A stretch of DNA of 60,832 bases from Thalassovita gelatinovora (GCF_001458355.1 NZ_CYSA01000001.1:1-60832); one strand, 5' to 3'; shown: positions 45,163 to 54,270, numbered from the stretch's first letter. Notes: a model not told the origin generated them from the letters alone. Translations and numbers: made by a program.

Positions 45163-45522
45163 TTAGAACTTCAGACCACCTTCACGCGCAGCGTCGGCCA
45201 GAGCCTTCACCTTGCCATGAAACAGGAAGCCGCCGCGGTCGAAATAGCATTCCTCGACGCCGGCTTTCTTGGCGCGCTCGGCGATTGCCGTGCCCACCTT
45301 GGCTGCTGCTTCGACATTGTTCTTGCCAACCACACCGAGGTCCTTCTCCAGAGAGGAGGCCGCGGCCAAGGTGACACCTTGAACGTCGTCGATCAGCTGC
45401 ACGCTGATGTTCTTGTTGGAGCGATGAACCGACAGGCGCATTTTGCCACGATTCACTTTCCGCTGCTTGTTCCGAACGCGCAAGCGGCGCTTCAGAAACA
45501 GGGTACGTTTGCTGTTTGCCAT
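45163..45522 (-). CDS. rplR: 50S ribosomal protein L18
   Basis: A 119-residue L18 that contacts 5S rRNA. Basic N-terminus ([20 protein letters not shown]), [18 protein letters not shown] and the C-terminal [23 protein letters not shown]. Confidence 0.96.
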   Translation of the reverse strand: MANSKRTLFLKRRLRVRNKQRKVNRGKMRLSVHRSNKNISVQLIDDVQGVTLAAASSLEKDLGVVGKNNVEAAAKVGTAIAERAKKAGVEECYFDRGGFLFHGKVKALADAAREGGLKF

Positions 45523-45533
45523 TTTGCTCGTCC

Positions 45534-46067
45534 TTACTTCTTCTTGCCTTCCTTACGGAAGATATACTCGTCTTTGTACTTGATGCCCTTGCCCTTATAG
45601 GGTTCCGGCGCACGCCATTCGCGGATATTTGCCGCGACCTGGCCGACGAGTTGCACATCGTCACCTTCGATAACGATTTCGGTCTGCTTCGGGCACGTCA
45701 CGGTCACACCGTTGGGTACTTCGAAGTTGACTTCATGCGAATAACCAAGGTTCAGCTTCAGGACATTGCCTGCCATCTGTGCCCGGTAACCCACGCCGTT
45801 GATCTCAAGCTCTTTCTTGAAGCCTTCGCTCACACCTTTGACCATGTTGGCCACAACGGTGCGCGACATACCCCACTGCTGACGGGCGCGCTTGGATTTG
45901 CCACGCGGCGTCACGGTTACGACATTGTCGTCGACCGTCAGGGTCACATCGTCAGTTGCGGTAAAGCTCTGGGTCGCTTTCGGACCCTTCACTTCGATAG
46001 TCTGACCCGAGACAGTGGCGGAAACGCCGCTGGGAAGATCGACCGGTTTTTTACCAATACGAGACAT
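45534..46067 (-). CDS. rplF: 50S ribosomal protein L6
   Basis: A 177-residue L6 from ATG 46067 ([15 protein letters not shown]) after GGAGG; a further in-frame start would enter rpsH. Two related halves, with NGVGYRAQM and the C-terminal [17 protein letters not shown] that contacts 23S rRNA. Confidence 0.96.
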   Translation of the reverse strand: MSRIGKKPVDLPSGVSATVSGQTIEVKGPKATQSFTATDDVTLTVDDNVVTVTPRGKSKRARQQWGMSRTVVANMVKGVSEGFKKELEINGVGYRAQMAGNVLKLNLGYSHEVNFEVPNGVTVTCPKQTEIVIEGDDVQLVGQVAANIREWRAPEPYKGKGIKYKDEYIFRKEGKKK

Positions 46068-46077
46068 TGCAACCTCC

Positions 46078-46470
46078 TTAGAAGACGGTGCAGAGCACTT
46101 CGCCGCCAACATTGTTGGAGCGTGCAGCTGCGTCCGACATCACACCTTTCGGAGTGCTGACAATCGACACGCCCAGGCCCTGACGGACCGACGGGATGTC
46201 CTTGACGCCCATGTAGACGCGACGACCGGGTTTGGAAACCCGTTTCACTTCGCGAATGACCGGGGTGCCTTCGTAGTATTTCAGGCTGATTTCCAAGGTC
46301 GGATGACCATCGGAATCGGTGCCTGCTTCGTAGCCGCGGATGTAGCCTTCGTCAGCCAACACATCCAGAACCCAACCACGCAGTTTCGACGCGGGGGTCG
46401 ACACGGTCGACTTGCCACGCATCTGGGCGTTACGGATACGGGTGAGCATATCGCCGATAGGATCGTTCAT
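46078..46470 (-). CDS. rpsH: 30S ribosomal protein S8
   Basis: A 130-residue S8 ([21 protein letters not shown]-terminal [19 protein letters not shown]). In E. coli S8 represses the spc mRNA; whether that holds here was not visible. Confidence 0.96.
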   Translation of the reverse strand: MNDPIGDMLTRIRNAQMRGKSTVSTPASKLRGWVLDVLADEGYIRGYEAGTDSDGHPTLEISLKYYEGTPVIREVKRVSKPGRRVYMGVKDIPSVRQGLGVSIVSTPKGVMSDAAARSNNVGGEVLCTVF

Positions 46471-46483
46471 ATCACTCTCTCCC

Positions 46484-46789
46484 TTACCAGCTGGATTTCA
46501 CCAAACCGGGGATCTGGCCAAACGAGCCAAGTTCCCGCAGCATGATACGGCTGACCTTGAGCTTACGGTAGTAAGCGTGGGGACGACCGGTCAGCTGACA
46601 ACGGTTGTGAAGACGGGTAGCCGAGCTGTTGCGCGGCAGTTCAGCAAGCTTCAGAGAAGCGCGAAAACGCTCTTCCATCGGCTTTTCTTTGTCATTGATG
46701 ATCTCTTTGAGAGCAGCGCGCTTAGTGGCATAACGGGCCACCAGCTTTTGACGCTTCTTCTCGCGTTCGACCATGGATTTCTTAGCCAT
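46484..46789 (-). CDS. rpsN: 30S ribosomal protein S14 (zinc-independent form)
   Basis: A 101-residue S14 of the long C-minus type: no CxxC pairs, with [18 protein letters not shown]-like core ([16 protein letters not shown]) and end [14 protein letters not shown]. Confidence 0.96.
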   Translation of the reverse strand: MAKKSMVEREKKRQKLVARYATKRAALKEIINDKEKPMEERFRASLKLAELPRNSSATRLHNRCQLTGRPHAYYRKLKVSRIMLRELGSFGQIPGLVKSSW

Positions 46790-46806
46790 TACTCTATCTC
46801 CCCGCG

Positions 46807-47370
46807 TCAGCTATTGAAGGGCATGTTGAAGGCTTTCAACAGGCTCTTGGCTTCCGCGTCGGTATCCGCGGTGGTGGCAATCACAATGTCCATGCCCCAG
46901 ACTTCATCGACCTTGTCGAAGTCAATCTCGGGGAAGACGATGTGTTCTTTCAGACCAGTGGCGTAGTTGCCGCGACCATCAAACGATTTGCCCGACACGC
47001 CGCGGAAGTCGCGGATACGGGGCATTGCGATGGTGATCAGACGATCCAGGAATTCGTACATCCGGTCGCCGCGCAGGGTCACTTTCGCGCCCATCGGCAT
47101 ACCTTCACGAACACGGAACCCAGCGATCGAGTTCTTGGCAATCGTGGTCAGGGCCTTCTGACCGGCGATCAGCGACAGGTCTTCCTGCGCCGACTTGGCT
47201 TTCTTGCTGTCTTTGACAGCTTCTGCACCACAGCCGATGTTCAGAACGATCTTGTCCAGACGCGGGATCTGCATGTCGTTTTTATACCCGAACTCTTCTT
47301 TCAGAGCGGCCCGGATCGTTTCGACATAAAGCGCCTTCAGACGCGGGGTATAAGTCGCGGTATCAAGCAT
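46807..47370 (-). CDS. rplE: 50S ribosomal protein L5
   Basis: A 187-residue L5 that binds 5S rRNA. Seen: [37 protein letters not shown] and [20 protein letters not shown]. It overlaps the rplX end by eight bases. Confidence 0.96.
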   Translation of the reverse strand: MLDTATYTPRLKALYVETIRAALKEEFGYKNDMQIPRLDKIVLNIGCGAEAVKDSKKAKSAQEDLSLIAGQKALTTIAKNSIAGFRVREGMPMGAKVTLRGDRMYEFLDRLITIAMPRIRDFRGVSGKSFDGRGNYATGLKEHIVFPEIDFDKVDEVWGMDIVIATTADTDAEAKSLLKAFNMPFNS

Positions 47371-47674
47371 CGATCACGTCCCCCGTGGTCTTGGCAAAAC
47401 GGACTTTCTTGTCGCCTTCCATACGGAAGCCAACGCGGGTCGCTTTGCCATTTGCGTCGAGATAGGCCAGGTTCGACAGCTGGATCGGCATTGCCTTGGG
47501 CAGGCGGCCACCTTGGCTGGTCTGGGTCTGGCGGGTGTGACGGATGGCCATGTTCAGACCTTCAACCACGGCTTTGCCGGCTTTCGGATCGATCGAGGCG
47601 ATGACGCCTTCTTGACCCTTGTCCTTGCCGGTCAGGACGACGACCTTGTCGCCTTTTTTCAGTTTGGCAGCCAT
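47363..47674 (-). CDS. rplX: 50S ribosomal protein L24
   Basis: A 103-residue L24, an early assembly protein. KOW motif near the start ([17 protein letters not shown]), then [15 protein letters not shown]. One base after rplN. Confidence 0.96.
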   Translation of the reverse strand: MAAKLKKGDKVVVLTGKDKGQEGVIASIDPKAGKAVVEGLNMAIRHTRQTQTSQGGRLPKAMPIQLSNLAYLDANGKATRVGFRMEGDKKVRFAKTTGDVIDA

Positions 47675-47675
47675 C

Positions 47676-48044
47676 TTACAGCACCTCCGGGGCGAGCGAG
47701 ATGATCTTCATGAAGTTCTTCGCGCGAAGTTCGCGAACAACCGGCCCGAAGATACGGGTGCCGACCGGTTCGCCTGCGTTATTCAGAATAACGGCGGCGT
47801 TGCGGTCAAAACGGATCGAAGTGCCATCTTCACGACGGACTTCTTTGGCGGTGCGTACGACGACGGCCTTACGGACGTCCCCTTTTTTTACGCGACCGCG
47901 TGGGATGGCTTCTTTCACCGACACCACGATGATGTCGCCGACCGACGCATAGCGACGGTGCGAGCCACCCAGAACCTTGATGCACTGAACTCGGCGAGCG
48001 CCGGAGTTATCAGCAACATCCAGATTGGTCTGCATCTGGATCAT
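47676..48044 (-). CDS. rplN: 50S ribosomal protein L14
   Basis: A 122-residue L14 ([27 protein letters not shown]-type core [17 protein letters not shown]). Eighty bases after rpsQ, where most operons touch. Confidence 0.97.
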   Translation of the reverse strand: MIQMQTNLDVADNSGARRVQCIKVLGGSHRRYASVGDIIVVSVKEAIPRGRVKKGDVRKAVVVRTAKEVRREDGTSIRFDRNAAVILNNAGEPVGTRIFGPVVRELRAKNFMKIISLAPEVL

Positions 48045-48124
48045 TTGGTTTCTCCCGACCTGTGGGGGGGCTTGCAGTCGCCCGTGTCCCCAGGGTTTCG
48101 ATTAAAGCTTTGCAAAGGGATCGC

Positions 48125-48355
48125 TTACGCGACGACCACTTCCCAACGCTTGGTTTTCGACTTCGGCGCGCATTCCTGAATGCGGACGGCGTCGCCGACG
48201 TTGAATTGGTTGTTTTCGTCGTGAGCCCGATATTTTTTGGACTTACGAATGGTTTTCTTCAGAACCGGATGGGTGAAGCGGCGCTCGACCAGAACGGTCA
48301 CGGTCTGTGCGTTGGCGTTCGAGGTAACGGTGCCAGAGAGAATACGTTTGGGCAT
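48125..48355 (-). CDS. rpsQ: 30S ribosomal protein S17
   Basis: A 76-residue S17 ([51 protein letters not shown]). Eleven bases after rpmC. Confidence 0.96.
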   Translation of the reverse strand: MPKRILSGTVTSNANAQTVTVLVERRFTHPVLKKTIRKSKKYRAHDENNQFNVGDAVRIQECAPKSKTKRWEVVVA

Positions 48356-48366
48356 CAGACAGGTCC

Positions 48367-48567
48367 TTATTCAGCAGCCGCTTGGGCTTTTTGGTTCAGC
48401 ACGGTTTTGACACGGGCCGCATTACGGCGGACCTGGCGCATACGCGCGGTGTTTTCCAGCTGACCGGTGGCCTGTTGAAAGCGCAGGTTAAACGCTTCTT
48501 TCTTCAGCGAAGCCAGTTCCTCGCGGAGCTGGTCCGGAGACTTTTCACTCAGTTCATTGGCGTTCAT
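48367..48567 (-). CDS. rpmC: 50S ribosomal protein L29
   Basis: A 66-residue L29 from ATG 48567 ([18 protein letters not shown]), with AAAGGA upstream; the upstream in-frame start is too far from any ribosome-binding site. [20 protein letters not shown] is diagnostic. First gene after the oxygenase-like insertion, so its promoter probably lies in 48568-48840, where a T-rich run is seen near 48675-48720. Confidence 0.94.
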   Translation of the reverse strand: MNANELSEKSPDQLREELASLKKEAFNLRFQQATGQLENTARMRQVRRNAARVKTVLNQKAQAAAE

Positions 48568-48840
48568 CGCCTTTTCCTTTTCTACTGCACCAGAAGGCCC
48601 CAAAGGTCACCTTGTGCCTGGTGGTTTCAAAACAAACACGCGAATCCCAGTCACCCGGAATCCGCGAGATGTTGCTCTATAAGGGGGGGATATCCGGGTG
48701 GCAAGGGAAAGTTCTTATTTTTCGCGCCGCCCCACATTGATATGCTCCCTGCTCACAGTCCTCGCTGAGACCTGCCGGGGGCTTGGCCTGCGGCGCAACG
48801 GCCTCTCGCCCTTTGTTCCGGGCTGCGCTATGACGGTGCC

Positions 48841-49464
48841 ATGTCACAGATTGAATCGCTCTTCGTTACCCGCCTTTACCGCGCCCGGCTTAGTGAATTC
48901 GACCCTGCGGTCGATACTGACGAGTTGGAAGCATCCTGCTATTCGATCGCCGAGGATGACGAGGCGGGTCAGGAATGGTGCGAAGAAAACGGGTATCCCG
49001 GCTACACCTCCTATGCGTCTCTGACCGATCTTGGCTGGCGTTTTCCGATCTTTGCCGACGTGATCAAGGCGCTGGACCAGCACGTGGCAAATTTCGCCAA
49101 AGATCTTGAATTCGATCTGGGTGACAAGGAACTGGTGCTTGAAGATCTGTGGATCAACATCTTGCCCGAAGGCGGCACGCACAGTTCGCACCTGCACCCG
49201 CATTCGGTGATTTCCGGCACGACCTATGTGTCGATGCCCGACGGCGCGTCGGCCCTGAAGCTGGAAGACCCCCGCTCGGCCCGGATGATGGCCGCCCCGG
49301 CCCGCAAGAAAGACGCGCGGCGCGAACTGCAGACCTTCATCTATGTGAAGCCCGAGGTGGGCGACGTGTTGCTGTGGGAAAGCTGGCTGCGCCACGAGGT
49401 GCCGATGAACATGGCCGAGGATGAACGGATTTCGGTCAGTTTCAATTACAAATGGGGCGAGTGA
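48841..49464 (+). CDS. TIGR02466-type putative 2-oxoglutarate/Fe(II) oxygenase
   Basis: A 207-residue protein of the TIGR02466 family. The centre NILPEGGTHSSHLHPHSVISGTTYV and the downstream VGDVLLWESWLRHEVP hold the His, Asp-or-Glu and distal His that could bind iron; the closing ERISVSFNYKW matches 2OG oxygenases. Substrate is unknown. It is on the plus strand between rpmC and rplP in the ribosomal region. Some relatives of this fold hydroxylate ribosomal proteins, so a ribosome-linked role is an attractive but untested idea. Confidence 0.8.
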   Translation: MSQIESLFVTRLYRARLSEFDPAVDTDELEASCYSIAEDDEAGQEWCEENGYPGYTSYASLTDLGWRFPIFADVIKALDQHVANFAKDLEFDLGDKELVLEDLWINILPEGGTHSSHLHPHSVISGTTYVSMPDGASALKLEDPRSARMMAAPARKKDARRELQTFIYVKPEVGDVLLWESWLRHEVPMNMAEDERISVSFNYKWGE

Positions 49465-49569
49465 GCCGCTAACACCCGCGCCCCGGACTATTTCCGGGCG
49501 GGACGCTTGGTGCCAGATATGGGGTGGTGCCCCCCCCATCGGTTAACGCGATCTTTCTACCGACAGCTT

Positions 49570-49588
49570 GGTGGGGTGAAACCCCACC
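49570..49588. repeat. GGTGGGGT palindrome variant
   Basis: GGTGGGGT-GAA-ACCCCACC, then CTACGG. It is perfect and shares the layout of the GCCGGGC palindromes (eight-base arms, short loop, CTAC nearby). The rest of 49465-49846 holds no gene apart from this element, the rplP terminator and the palindrome at 49823. Confidence 0.55.
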
Positions 49589-49779
49589 CTACGGCTTGCT
49601 GAGGGCCGCGCCCGACCTGGAGGGCGCATGCACTCCACTTGATCGATGCGTGTGCTTCAAAGCATAGATGCCGCGCAAGGTATGAGCGACATCGCCAAAC
49701 GCGCCCTCCGGGGGGGAGGTCGGGCGCGGCCCGGCCTTGGGCCGGGCGAGACATTTCAAAAACGCCTTGCAAAACAAAA

Positions 49780-49805
49780 CCCCCGTGCGATCGCTCGCAC
49801 GGGGG
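49780..49805 (-). terminator. Strong terminator after rplP
   Basis: An eleven-base perfect stem, CCCCCGTGCGA / TCGCACGGGGG, loop TCGC, 41 bases past the rplP stop and followed on the minus strand by TTTTGTTTTG. It ends the rplB-rplP transcript. Confidence 0.82.
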
Positions 49806-49822
49806 GTTCGATTTTTCCGTAG

Positions 49823-49840
49823 GCCGGGCTTTAGCCCGGC
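49823..49840. repeat. GCCGGGCT palindrome before rplP end
   Basis: GCCGGGCT-TT-AGCCCGGC, perfect, preceded by GTAG. Same family as 34904-34921 and 44247-44265. Confidence 0.6.
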
Positions 49841-49846
49841 ACCACC

Positions 49847-50260
49847 TTACCAGTCTTCGCGAACCACGACGCGGGTCTTGATCGGCAGCTTCATCGCGGC
49901 CAGACGCAGCGCTTCGCGCGCAACATCTTCGTCGACGCCATCGATTTCGAACATCACGCGGCCCGGCTTGACCTTGGCGGTCCAGCGATCCACCGACCCT
50001 TTACCTTTACCCATCCGAACCTCGATCGGTTTGGCGGTGACCGGCAGGTCGGGGAAGATGCGGATCCAGACACGGCCCTGACGCTTCATATGACGGGTCA
50101 TGGCACGACGTGCGGCTTCGATCTGACGGGCAGTGATCCGTTCCGGTTCGATGGCTTTCAGGCCGAACGAACCGAAGTTCAGGTCGCTGCCGCCTTTTGC
50201 CAGACCGTGAATCCGGCCTTTGTGCATCTTGCGGAATTTTGTACGCTTTGGTTGAAGCAT
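49847..50260 (-). CDS. rplP: 50S ribosomal protein L16
   Basis: A 137-residue L16 ([40 protein letters not shown]). Followed by a terminator rather than by rpmC, a break from the usual S10 order. Confidence 0.96.
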   Translation of the reverse strand: MLQPKRTKFRKMHKGRIHGLAKGGSDLNFGSFGLKAIEPERITARQIEAARRAMTRHMKRQGRVWIRIFPDLPVTAKPIEVRMGKGKGSVDRWTAKVKPGRVMFEIDGVDEDVAREALRLAAMKLPIKTRVVVREDW

Positions 50261-50273
50261 ATCTCAGGACTCC

Positions 50274-50987
50274 TTAACGACGGCCGCGCGGTGCAGCACC
50301 ACGAGGGGACGGGCCATCCTGAAGTTCAGCGGCGCGACGGTCACGAGCCTGCGGGTCGTGTTCCATGATTTCGCCTTTGAAGATCCAGGTTTTAATGCCG
50401 ATGATGCCATAGGGCGTCGCGGCTTCTGCATGGGCGTAATCAATGTCGGCCCGCAGGGTGTGCAAAGGCACGCGGCCTTCACGATACCATTCGGTCCGCG
50501 CGATTTCCGCGCCACCCAGACGACCAGCAACATTCACACGAATGCCCAAGGCGCCCATACGCATTGCGTTCTGAACCGAGCGCTTCATCGCGCGACGGAA
50601 CGAAACCCGGCGTTCCAGCTGCTGGGCGATCGATTCCGCCACCAGCTGTGCGTCCAGTTCCGGCTTGCGCACTTCGACGATGTTCAAGTGCAGTTCGCTG
50701 TCGGTCATGTTCGCCAGCTTCTTGCGCAGAACTTCGATATCGGCACCTTTTTTGCCGATGATCACGCCGGGACGTGCGGTGTGAATGGTCACACGGCACT
50801 TTTTGTGCGGGCGTTCGATGATCACACGGGCGACACCGGCTTGCTTGCACTCTTCCTTGATGAACTCACGGATTTTCAGATCTTCCAGCAGAAGATCGCC
50901 ATAATCCTTGGTATCGGCGTACCAGCGGCTGTCCCAGGTGCGGTTGACCTGAAGACGCATGCCGATCGGATTGACTTTCTGACCCAT
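50274..50987 (-). CDS. rpsC: 30S ribosomal protein S3
   Basis: A 237-residue S3 at the mRNA entry site. KH domain near residues 40-110 with [20 protein letters not shown]-terminal part [19 protein letters not shown]. Its start overlaps the rplV stop by one base. Confidence 0.97.
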   Translation of the reverse strand: MGQKVNPIGMRLQVNRTWDSRWYADTKDYGDLLLEDLKIREFIKEECKQAGVARVIIERPHKKCRVTIHTARPGVIIGKKGADIEVLRKKLANMTDSELHLNIVEVRKPELDAQLVAESIAQQLERRVSFRRAMKRSVQNAMRMGALGIRVNVAGRLGGAEIARTEWYREGRVPLHTLRADIDYAHAEAATPYGIIGIKTWIFKGEIMEHDPQARDRRAAELQDGPSPRGAAPRGRR

Positions 50988-51367
50988 TAGGCTTGCTCCT
51001 CAACTTGACGCACCTTGATGGTGAGTTCCGAGAACGGCTTGATGATCTTGCCGAAACGACCACGGGCCCGCGGGCGACCGCGTTTCATGGTCAGGTTCTT
51101 GCCGACATAAGCTTCGGCGACGACCAGTTCATCAACGTCCAGGTTATGGTTGTTCTCGGCGTTGGCGATGGCCGACTGCAAGCACTTCTTGACGTCCTGC
51201 GCGATCCGCTTCTTCGAGAAGGTCAGGTCGTTCAGAGCCTTGTCGACCTTCTTACCGCGGATCATGCCGGCAACCAGATTGAGTTTCTGCGGGCTGGTAC
51301 GAAGCATGCGGGTTTTCGCCATTGCTTCGTTTTCGGCCACGCGGCGGGGATTCTTTGCCTTGCCCAT
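50987..51367 (-). CDS. rplV: 50S ribosomal protein L22
   Basis: A 126-residue L22 lining the exit tunnel. [20 protein letters not shown] near the start, and the beta-hairpin region [20 protein letters not shown] that reaches the tunnel, a site of macrolide resistance in other species. Confidence 0.97.
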   Translation of the reverse strand: MGKAKNPRRVAENEAMAKTRMLRTSPQKLNLVAGMIRGKKVDKALNDLTFSKKRIAQDVKKCLQSAIANAENNHNLDVDELVVAEAYVGKNLTMKRGRPRARGRFGKIIKPFSELTIKVRQVEEQA

Positions 51368-51370
51368 GGC

Positions 51371-51649
51371 TTACTTCCTCTTCGCTTTTTTGTCGGCCGC
51401 ATGCCCGTAGTAAGTACGGGTCGGCGAATATTCACCGAACTTCTGGCCAATCATATCTTCGGACACGTTGACCGGGATATGTTTGTGACCGTTGTAAACG
51501 CCAAACGTCAGGCCCACGAATTGGGGCAGGATCGTCGAACGACGCGACCAGATTTTGATGACTTCATTGCGACCCGATTCACGCGATGCTTCGGCTTTCT
51601 TAAGCACGTAAGCATCCACAAAGGGGCCTTTCCAAACAGAGCGAGACAT
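51371..51649 (-). CDS. rpsS: 30S ribosomal protein S19
   Basis: A 92-residue S19 ([60 protein letters not shown]). Three bases each from rplB and rplV. Confidence 0.97.
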   Translation of the reverse strand: MSRSVWKGPFVDAYVLKKAEASRESGRNEVIKIWSRRSTILPQFVGLTFGVYNGHKHIPVNVSEDMIGQKFGEYSPTRTYYGHAADKKAKRK

Positions 51650-51652
51650 ATA

Positions 51653-52495
51653 TTAGCGCCCTTTCTTCTTAGCGTGACGCGAGCGAACGATGAGCTTCTG
51701 CGACGCCTTGTTGGTGTTACGGGTGCGTTTACCCTTGGTCGGCTTACCCCAGGGGCTAACCGGGTGACGGCCACCGGAGGTACGGCCTTCACCACCACCA
51801 TGGGGGTGGTCGATCGGGTTCATAACGACACCGCGGACGCTCGGGCGGATGCCCTTGTGGCGCATACGGCCGGCTTTACCGAAGTTCTGGTTGCTGTTGT
51901 CGGGGTTCGACACGGCACCCACGGTGGCCAGGCATTCCTGACGCACCAGGCGCAGTTCGCCCGAACTCAGACGGATCTGAGCGTAACCGCCATCACGACC
52001 GACGAACTGGGCATAGGTGCCTGCCGCGCGGGCGATCTGGCCGCCTTTGCCGGGTTTCAGCTCGATGTTGTGAATGATGGTACCGATCGGCATGCCCGAA
52101 AACGGCATCGCGTTGCCCGGCTTGATGTCGGCCTTGGCCGATGCGATCACCTTGTCACCAATCGCCAGACGCTGCGGGGCCAGAATATAGGCCTGCTCGC
52201 CGTCTTCGTATTTGATCAGCGCGATGAACGCGGTCCGGTTGGGGTCATATTCGATCCGCTCAACGGTGGCGGCGACATCGAATTTGTTACGTTTGAAATC
52301 GACGATACGATAGAGGCGCTTTGCCCCACCGCCTTTGCGGCGCATCGTGATCCGTCCGGTGTTGTTGCGGCCGCCGTTCTTGGTCAGACCCTCAGTGAGG
52401 GATTTGACCGGACGACCTTTCCACAGCTCCGAACGGTCGATCAGTACCAGCCCACGCTGGCCTGGCGTCGTCGGCTTATACGACTTGAGTGCCAT
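51653..52495 (-). CDS. rplB: 50S ribosomal protein L2
   Basis: A 280-residue L2 next to the peptidyl-transferase centre. [19 protein letters not shown] near the start, and [20 protein letters not shown] near residue 225 with the important His. It is the most upstream ribosomal gene here; rplW, rplD, rplC and rpsJ normally precede it but are replaced by an IS remnant and tRNA genes. Confidence 0.97.
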   Translation of the reverse strand: MALKSYKPTTPGQRGLVLIDRSELWKGRPVKSLTEGLTKNGGRNNTGRITMRRKGGGAKRLYRIVDFKRNKFDVAATVERIEYDPNRTAFIALIKYEDGEQAYILAPQRLAIGDKVIASAKADIKPGNAMPFSGMPIGTIIHNIELKPGKGGQIARAAGTYAQFVGRDGGYAQIRLSSGELRLVRQECLATVGAVSNPDNSNQNFGKAGRMRHKGIRPSVRGVVMNPIDHPHGGGEGRTSGGRHPVSPWGKPTKGKRTRNTNKASQKLIVRSRHAKKKGR

Positions 52496-52518
52496 GCTTT
52501 CTGTCTTCCGAATTGTAA

Positions 52519-52536
52519 GATGGGCCCCTGCCCATC
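52519..52536. promoter_or_regulatory. Hairpin in the rplB leader
   Basis: GATGGGC and GCCCATC, loop CCCT, 24 bases before the rplB start. The 489-base gap 52496-52984 otherwise shows only a GC-rich leader, the IS remnant at 52713-52832 and no other gene. The promoter for rplB must be in this gap. Confidence 0.4.
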
Positions 52537-52712
52537 CGGGTTATAGCCCCCTCGAGAGGTGACCAACTTGATAGGGCCCCGAAGGTCCCCGGCTAAAAAT
52601 CATGGGCCCCGGAACGAATCCGAGGCCACAAGATTGAGGCGATGTAGCAGAGAGGTCGGGGGGTGTCTATAGGAATAGGACGGCCTGCCAATACGAGGAA
52701 ACCTGGCGCTTC

Positions 52713-52832
52713 GGTAATCCCCCCATTTTTAACGGGGTCCAGCCGTAGAATTCACGCGGCTGTTTTCAATTTCATTGCGGGTGTTATGCCGCCGATGCCC
52801 ATGTTGGGTCTCTCGTTTTTATAAGTCCAGAG
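52713..52832 (-). pseudogene. IS3-family transposase remnant and element end
   Basis: The minus strand encodes LWTYKNERPNMGIGGITP then AMKLKTAA and a stop, the typical C-terminus of IS3-family OrfB transposases. After the stop come GGACCCCGTT and GGGGGGATTACC (52741-52713), which look like an IS3-type terminal repeat. Everything upstream of about codon 27 is unrelated, so only the last part of one element remains. It sits 220 bases from rplB and marks a past insertion or rearrangement. Confidence 0.7.
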
Positions 52833-52984
52833 CGAAGCGCCCTCTGCATTGCGGTTTCGAACCAAAGGTCGTCCGGGGGAACCTTGCCGCGGACAATGCC
52901 TACACGGTGTTGTCTGGGGAACCAGTAACAAGTGGTTTTGACATTGCGCGATGATGCGATAACATCCCAACAAGTTTAGATTTT

Positions 52985-53061
52985 TGGCGGCCCCGGAAGG
53001 ACTTGAACCCTCAACCTCGGACTTAGAAGGTCCTTGCTCTATCCAGTTGAGCTACGGAGCC
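52985..53061 (-). tRNA. tRNA-Arg(UCU)
   Basis: A 77-base cloverleaf with encoded CCA. Acceptor GGCTCCG/CGGGGCC, D-arm GCTC/GAGC, anticodon loop CTTCTAA (anticodon TCT, reading AGA), T-arm GAGGG-TTCAAGT-CCTTC. Base pair 27-43 is an A-G mismatch; all else is normal. The AGA codon is rare in GC-rich genomes. It lies beside a truncated tRNA-Lys copy. Confidence 0.9.
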
Positions 53062-53132
53062 GCTGAAAGCAGTCTGTAAAACAGTCCGCGATATTCTACT
53101 ACTTGCTAATCACCTTTAATTCAAAGCGATAT

Positions 53133-53189
53133 TTGGACTTGACCAACCGATTAAAAGTCAGGTGCTCTATCCAGCTGAGCTACCGGGCC
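53133..53189 (-). pseudogene. Truncated tRNA-Lys(UUU)-like fragment
   Basis: Minus-strand GGCCCGGTAGCTCAGCTGG, then GATAGAGCA and an anticodon arm CCTGA-CTTTTAA-TCGGT (anticodon TTT). The D-arm is intact, the anticodon stem has one mismatch, and the T-arm and 3' acceptor strand (expected CCGGGCC) are missing. Such 5' tRNA pieces are typical of recombination at tRNA genes, here at the edge of an accessory region. Confidence 0.65.
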
Positions 53190-53598
53190 ACACGTTTCTA
53201 TTACATCCATGATATGGGTGTTAAAAGCCCAAACCGGACGTCAAACTCAAGATCTAGGCGGGGTCAGGGCTCATCCAGGATGTCAGATGAACTTGCGCGG
53301 TTCGACCGATTCATACCTGTTGGGGACCCTCCTATAGAGGGAGAGCTTCTTCCTCGGGGTTTGATCGCCATTGCCACCTCACGACCGCGCAGTCGAAGTA
53401 AAGCAAACTGTATAGCGATTTATATAGAAGAATCGATCCAAGTGAACGAAATTGGCCGTAAATAGCGCCAAAATTCACTTCAAAAACAGTGACATACAAA
53501 ATGTTCGCAATGATTTCGAAATGATGGTGGGTGGCGGAGGGAACGGGACCGAGGTCGAACCTTCTCTGATCACTAAGAAATTGTAACTATGATACTTT
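53190..53598. other. 409-base AT-richer stretch between tRNA remnant and Crp gene
   Basis: No supported gene. An open frame can be drawn on the plus strand from 53103 but it runs through the tRNA-Lys fragment and has no recognisable protein. The second half (53395-53600) is AT-rich. A short string near 53531-53560 faintly resembles a tRNA-Ser 3' end. Looks like decayed or junction DNA. Confidence 0.4.
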
Positions 53599-54180
53599 CT
53601 ATAGATTACCCGAATTTCTCAGTCGGCTCAGCGTCACGGGCGTCATTCCAAGAAACGACGAAATCTGAGTGTGAGTGAACAGGGTTTCATGATCAGGATA
53701 GTGGCTACGAAACCACTCCAGCCGCTCCTTGGCCTTGAGTGCGGCGAGGCTCCATTCCCGGCTTGTCTTGCGCTCAAGTTCGGCGCGGAGCACGGCATTG
53801 GCCCACTCCTCGATCGCTGAGGAACCTCGCATCAGTTTCAGAAGGGTCGCCGCCGATACCGAAGCGACCTGCCCGTCCGACTCCAGTCTCAGGTTGACAA
53901 GGGATTTGCCGTCGGCGGCGCGCGCCAGATTAGGCGCGATCACACATGGCCCGACGTAGAAGCCCACGCAAACTTCGCGCCCATCGGCGTCGCCGATCAG
54001 ACTGACCACCTTCCCTGACAACAGAATGTATTCCATCACGTCTGGCTCACCCTGCCGGGCGAGGAAGTCGGTTTTCGGAAGTACTTTCGCCACGAACGCC
54101 CCGGCCAAAGCGCGTGCATCGGCGGCGGTCAGATCACCGAAAATCCGTCGGTCCCGTTCAAAGCTGCTTGCGATCTGCAT
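53599..54180 (-). CDS. Crp/Fnr-family regulator
   Basis: A 193-residue regulator from ATG 54180 (MQIASSFERDRRIFGDLTAAD); the only longer start is a TTG without a ribosome-binding site. Cyclic-nucleotide-type beta barrel residues 15-120 (VLPKTDFLARQGEPDVMEYILLSG, core LARQGEPDVMEYILL) and a C-terminal HTH (THTQISSFLGMTPVTLSRLR) ending soon after. It has no FNR Cys cluster. The basis of effector choice is not visible. Divergent from the small membrane protein gene, with 90 bases between. Confidence 0.85.
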   Translation of the reverse strand: MQIASSFERDRRIFGDLTAADARALAGAFVAKVLPKTDFLARQGEPDVMEYILLSGKVVSLIGDADGREVCVGFYVGPCVIAPNLARAADGKSLVNLRLESDGQVASVSAATLLKLMRGSSAIEEWANAVLRAELERKTSREWSLAALKAKERLEWFRSHYPDHETLFTHTQISSFLGMTPVTLSRLRNSGNL

Positions 54181-54270
54181 TTCTGACGCCCCGTTAACAA
54201 AAGACAATGCCCAGCAAGCAAGGCGCCCCTACCAACGACACATACCTCAAACGCGATAGGAGTTCTTCAC

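Noticed and set aside
52752-52973. Whole 73-codon minus-strand frame as a gene
   Set aside because: Only its last 26 codons resemble a transposase; the rest is unrelated sequence, so it is an IS remnant.
53103-53465. 120-codon plus-strand open frame
   Set aside because: It runs through the tRNA-Lys fragment, has no ribosome-binding site and no recognisable protein.
53531-53560. Possible tRNA-Ser 3' end on the minus strand
   Set aside because: A GGTTCGA-like string and a CCGCCA end occur, but the T-stem does not pair and no 5' half is present.
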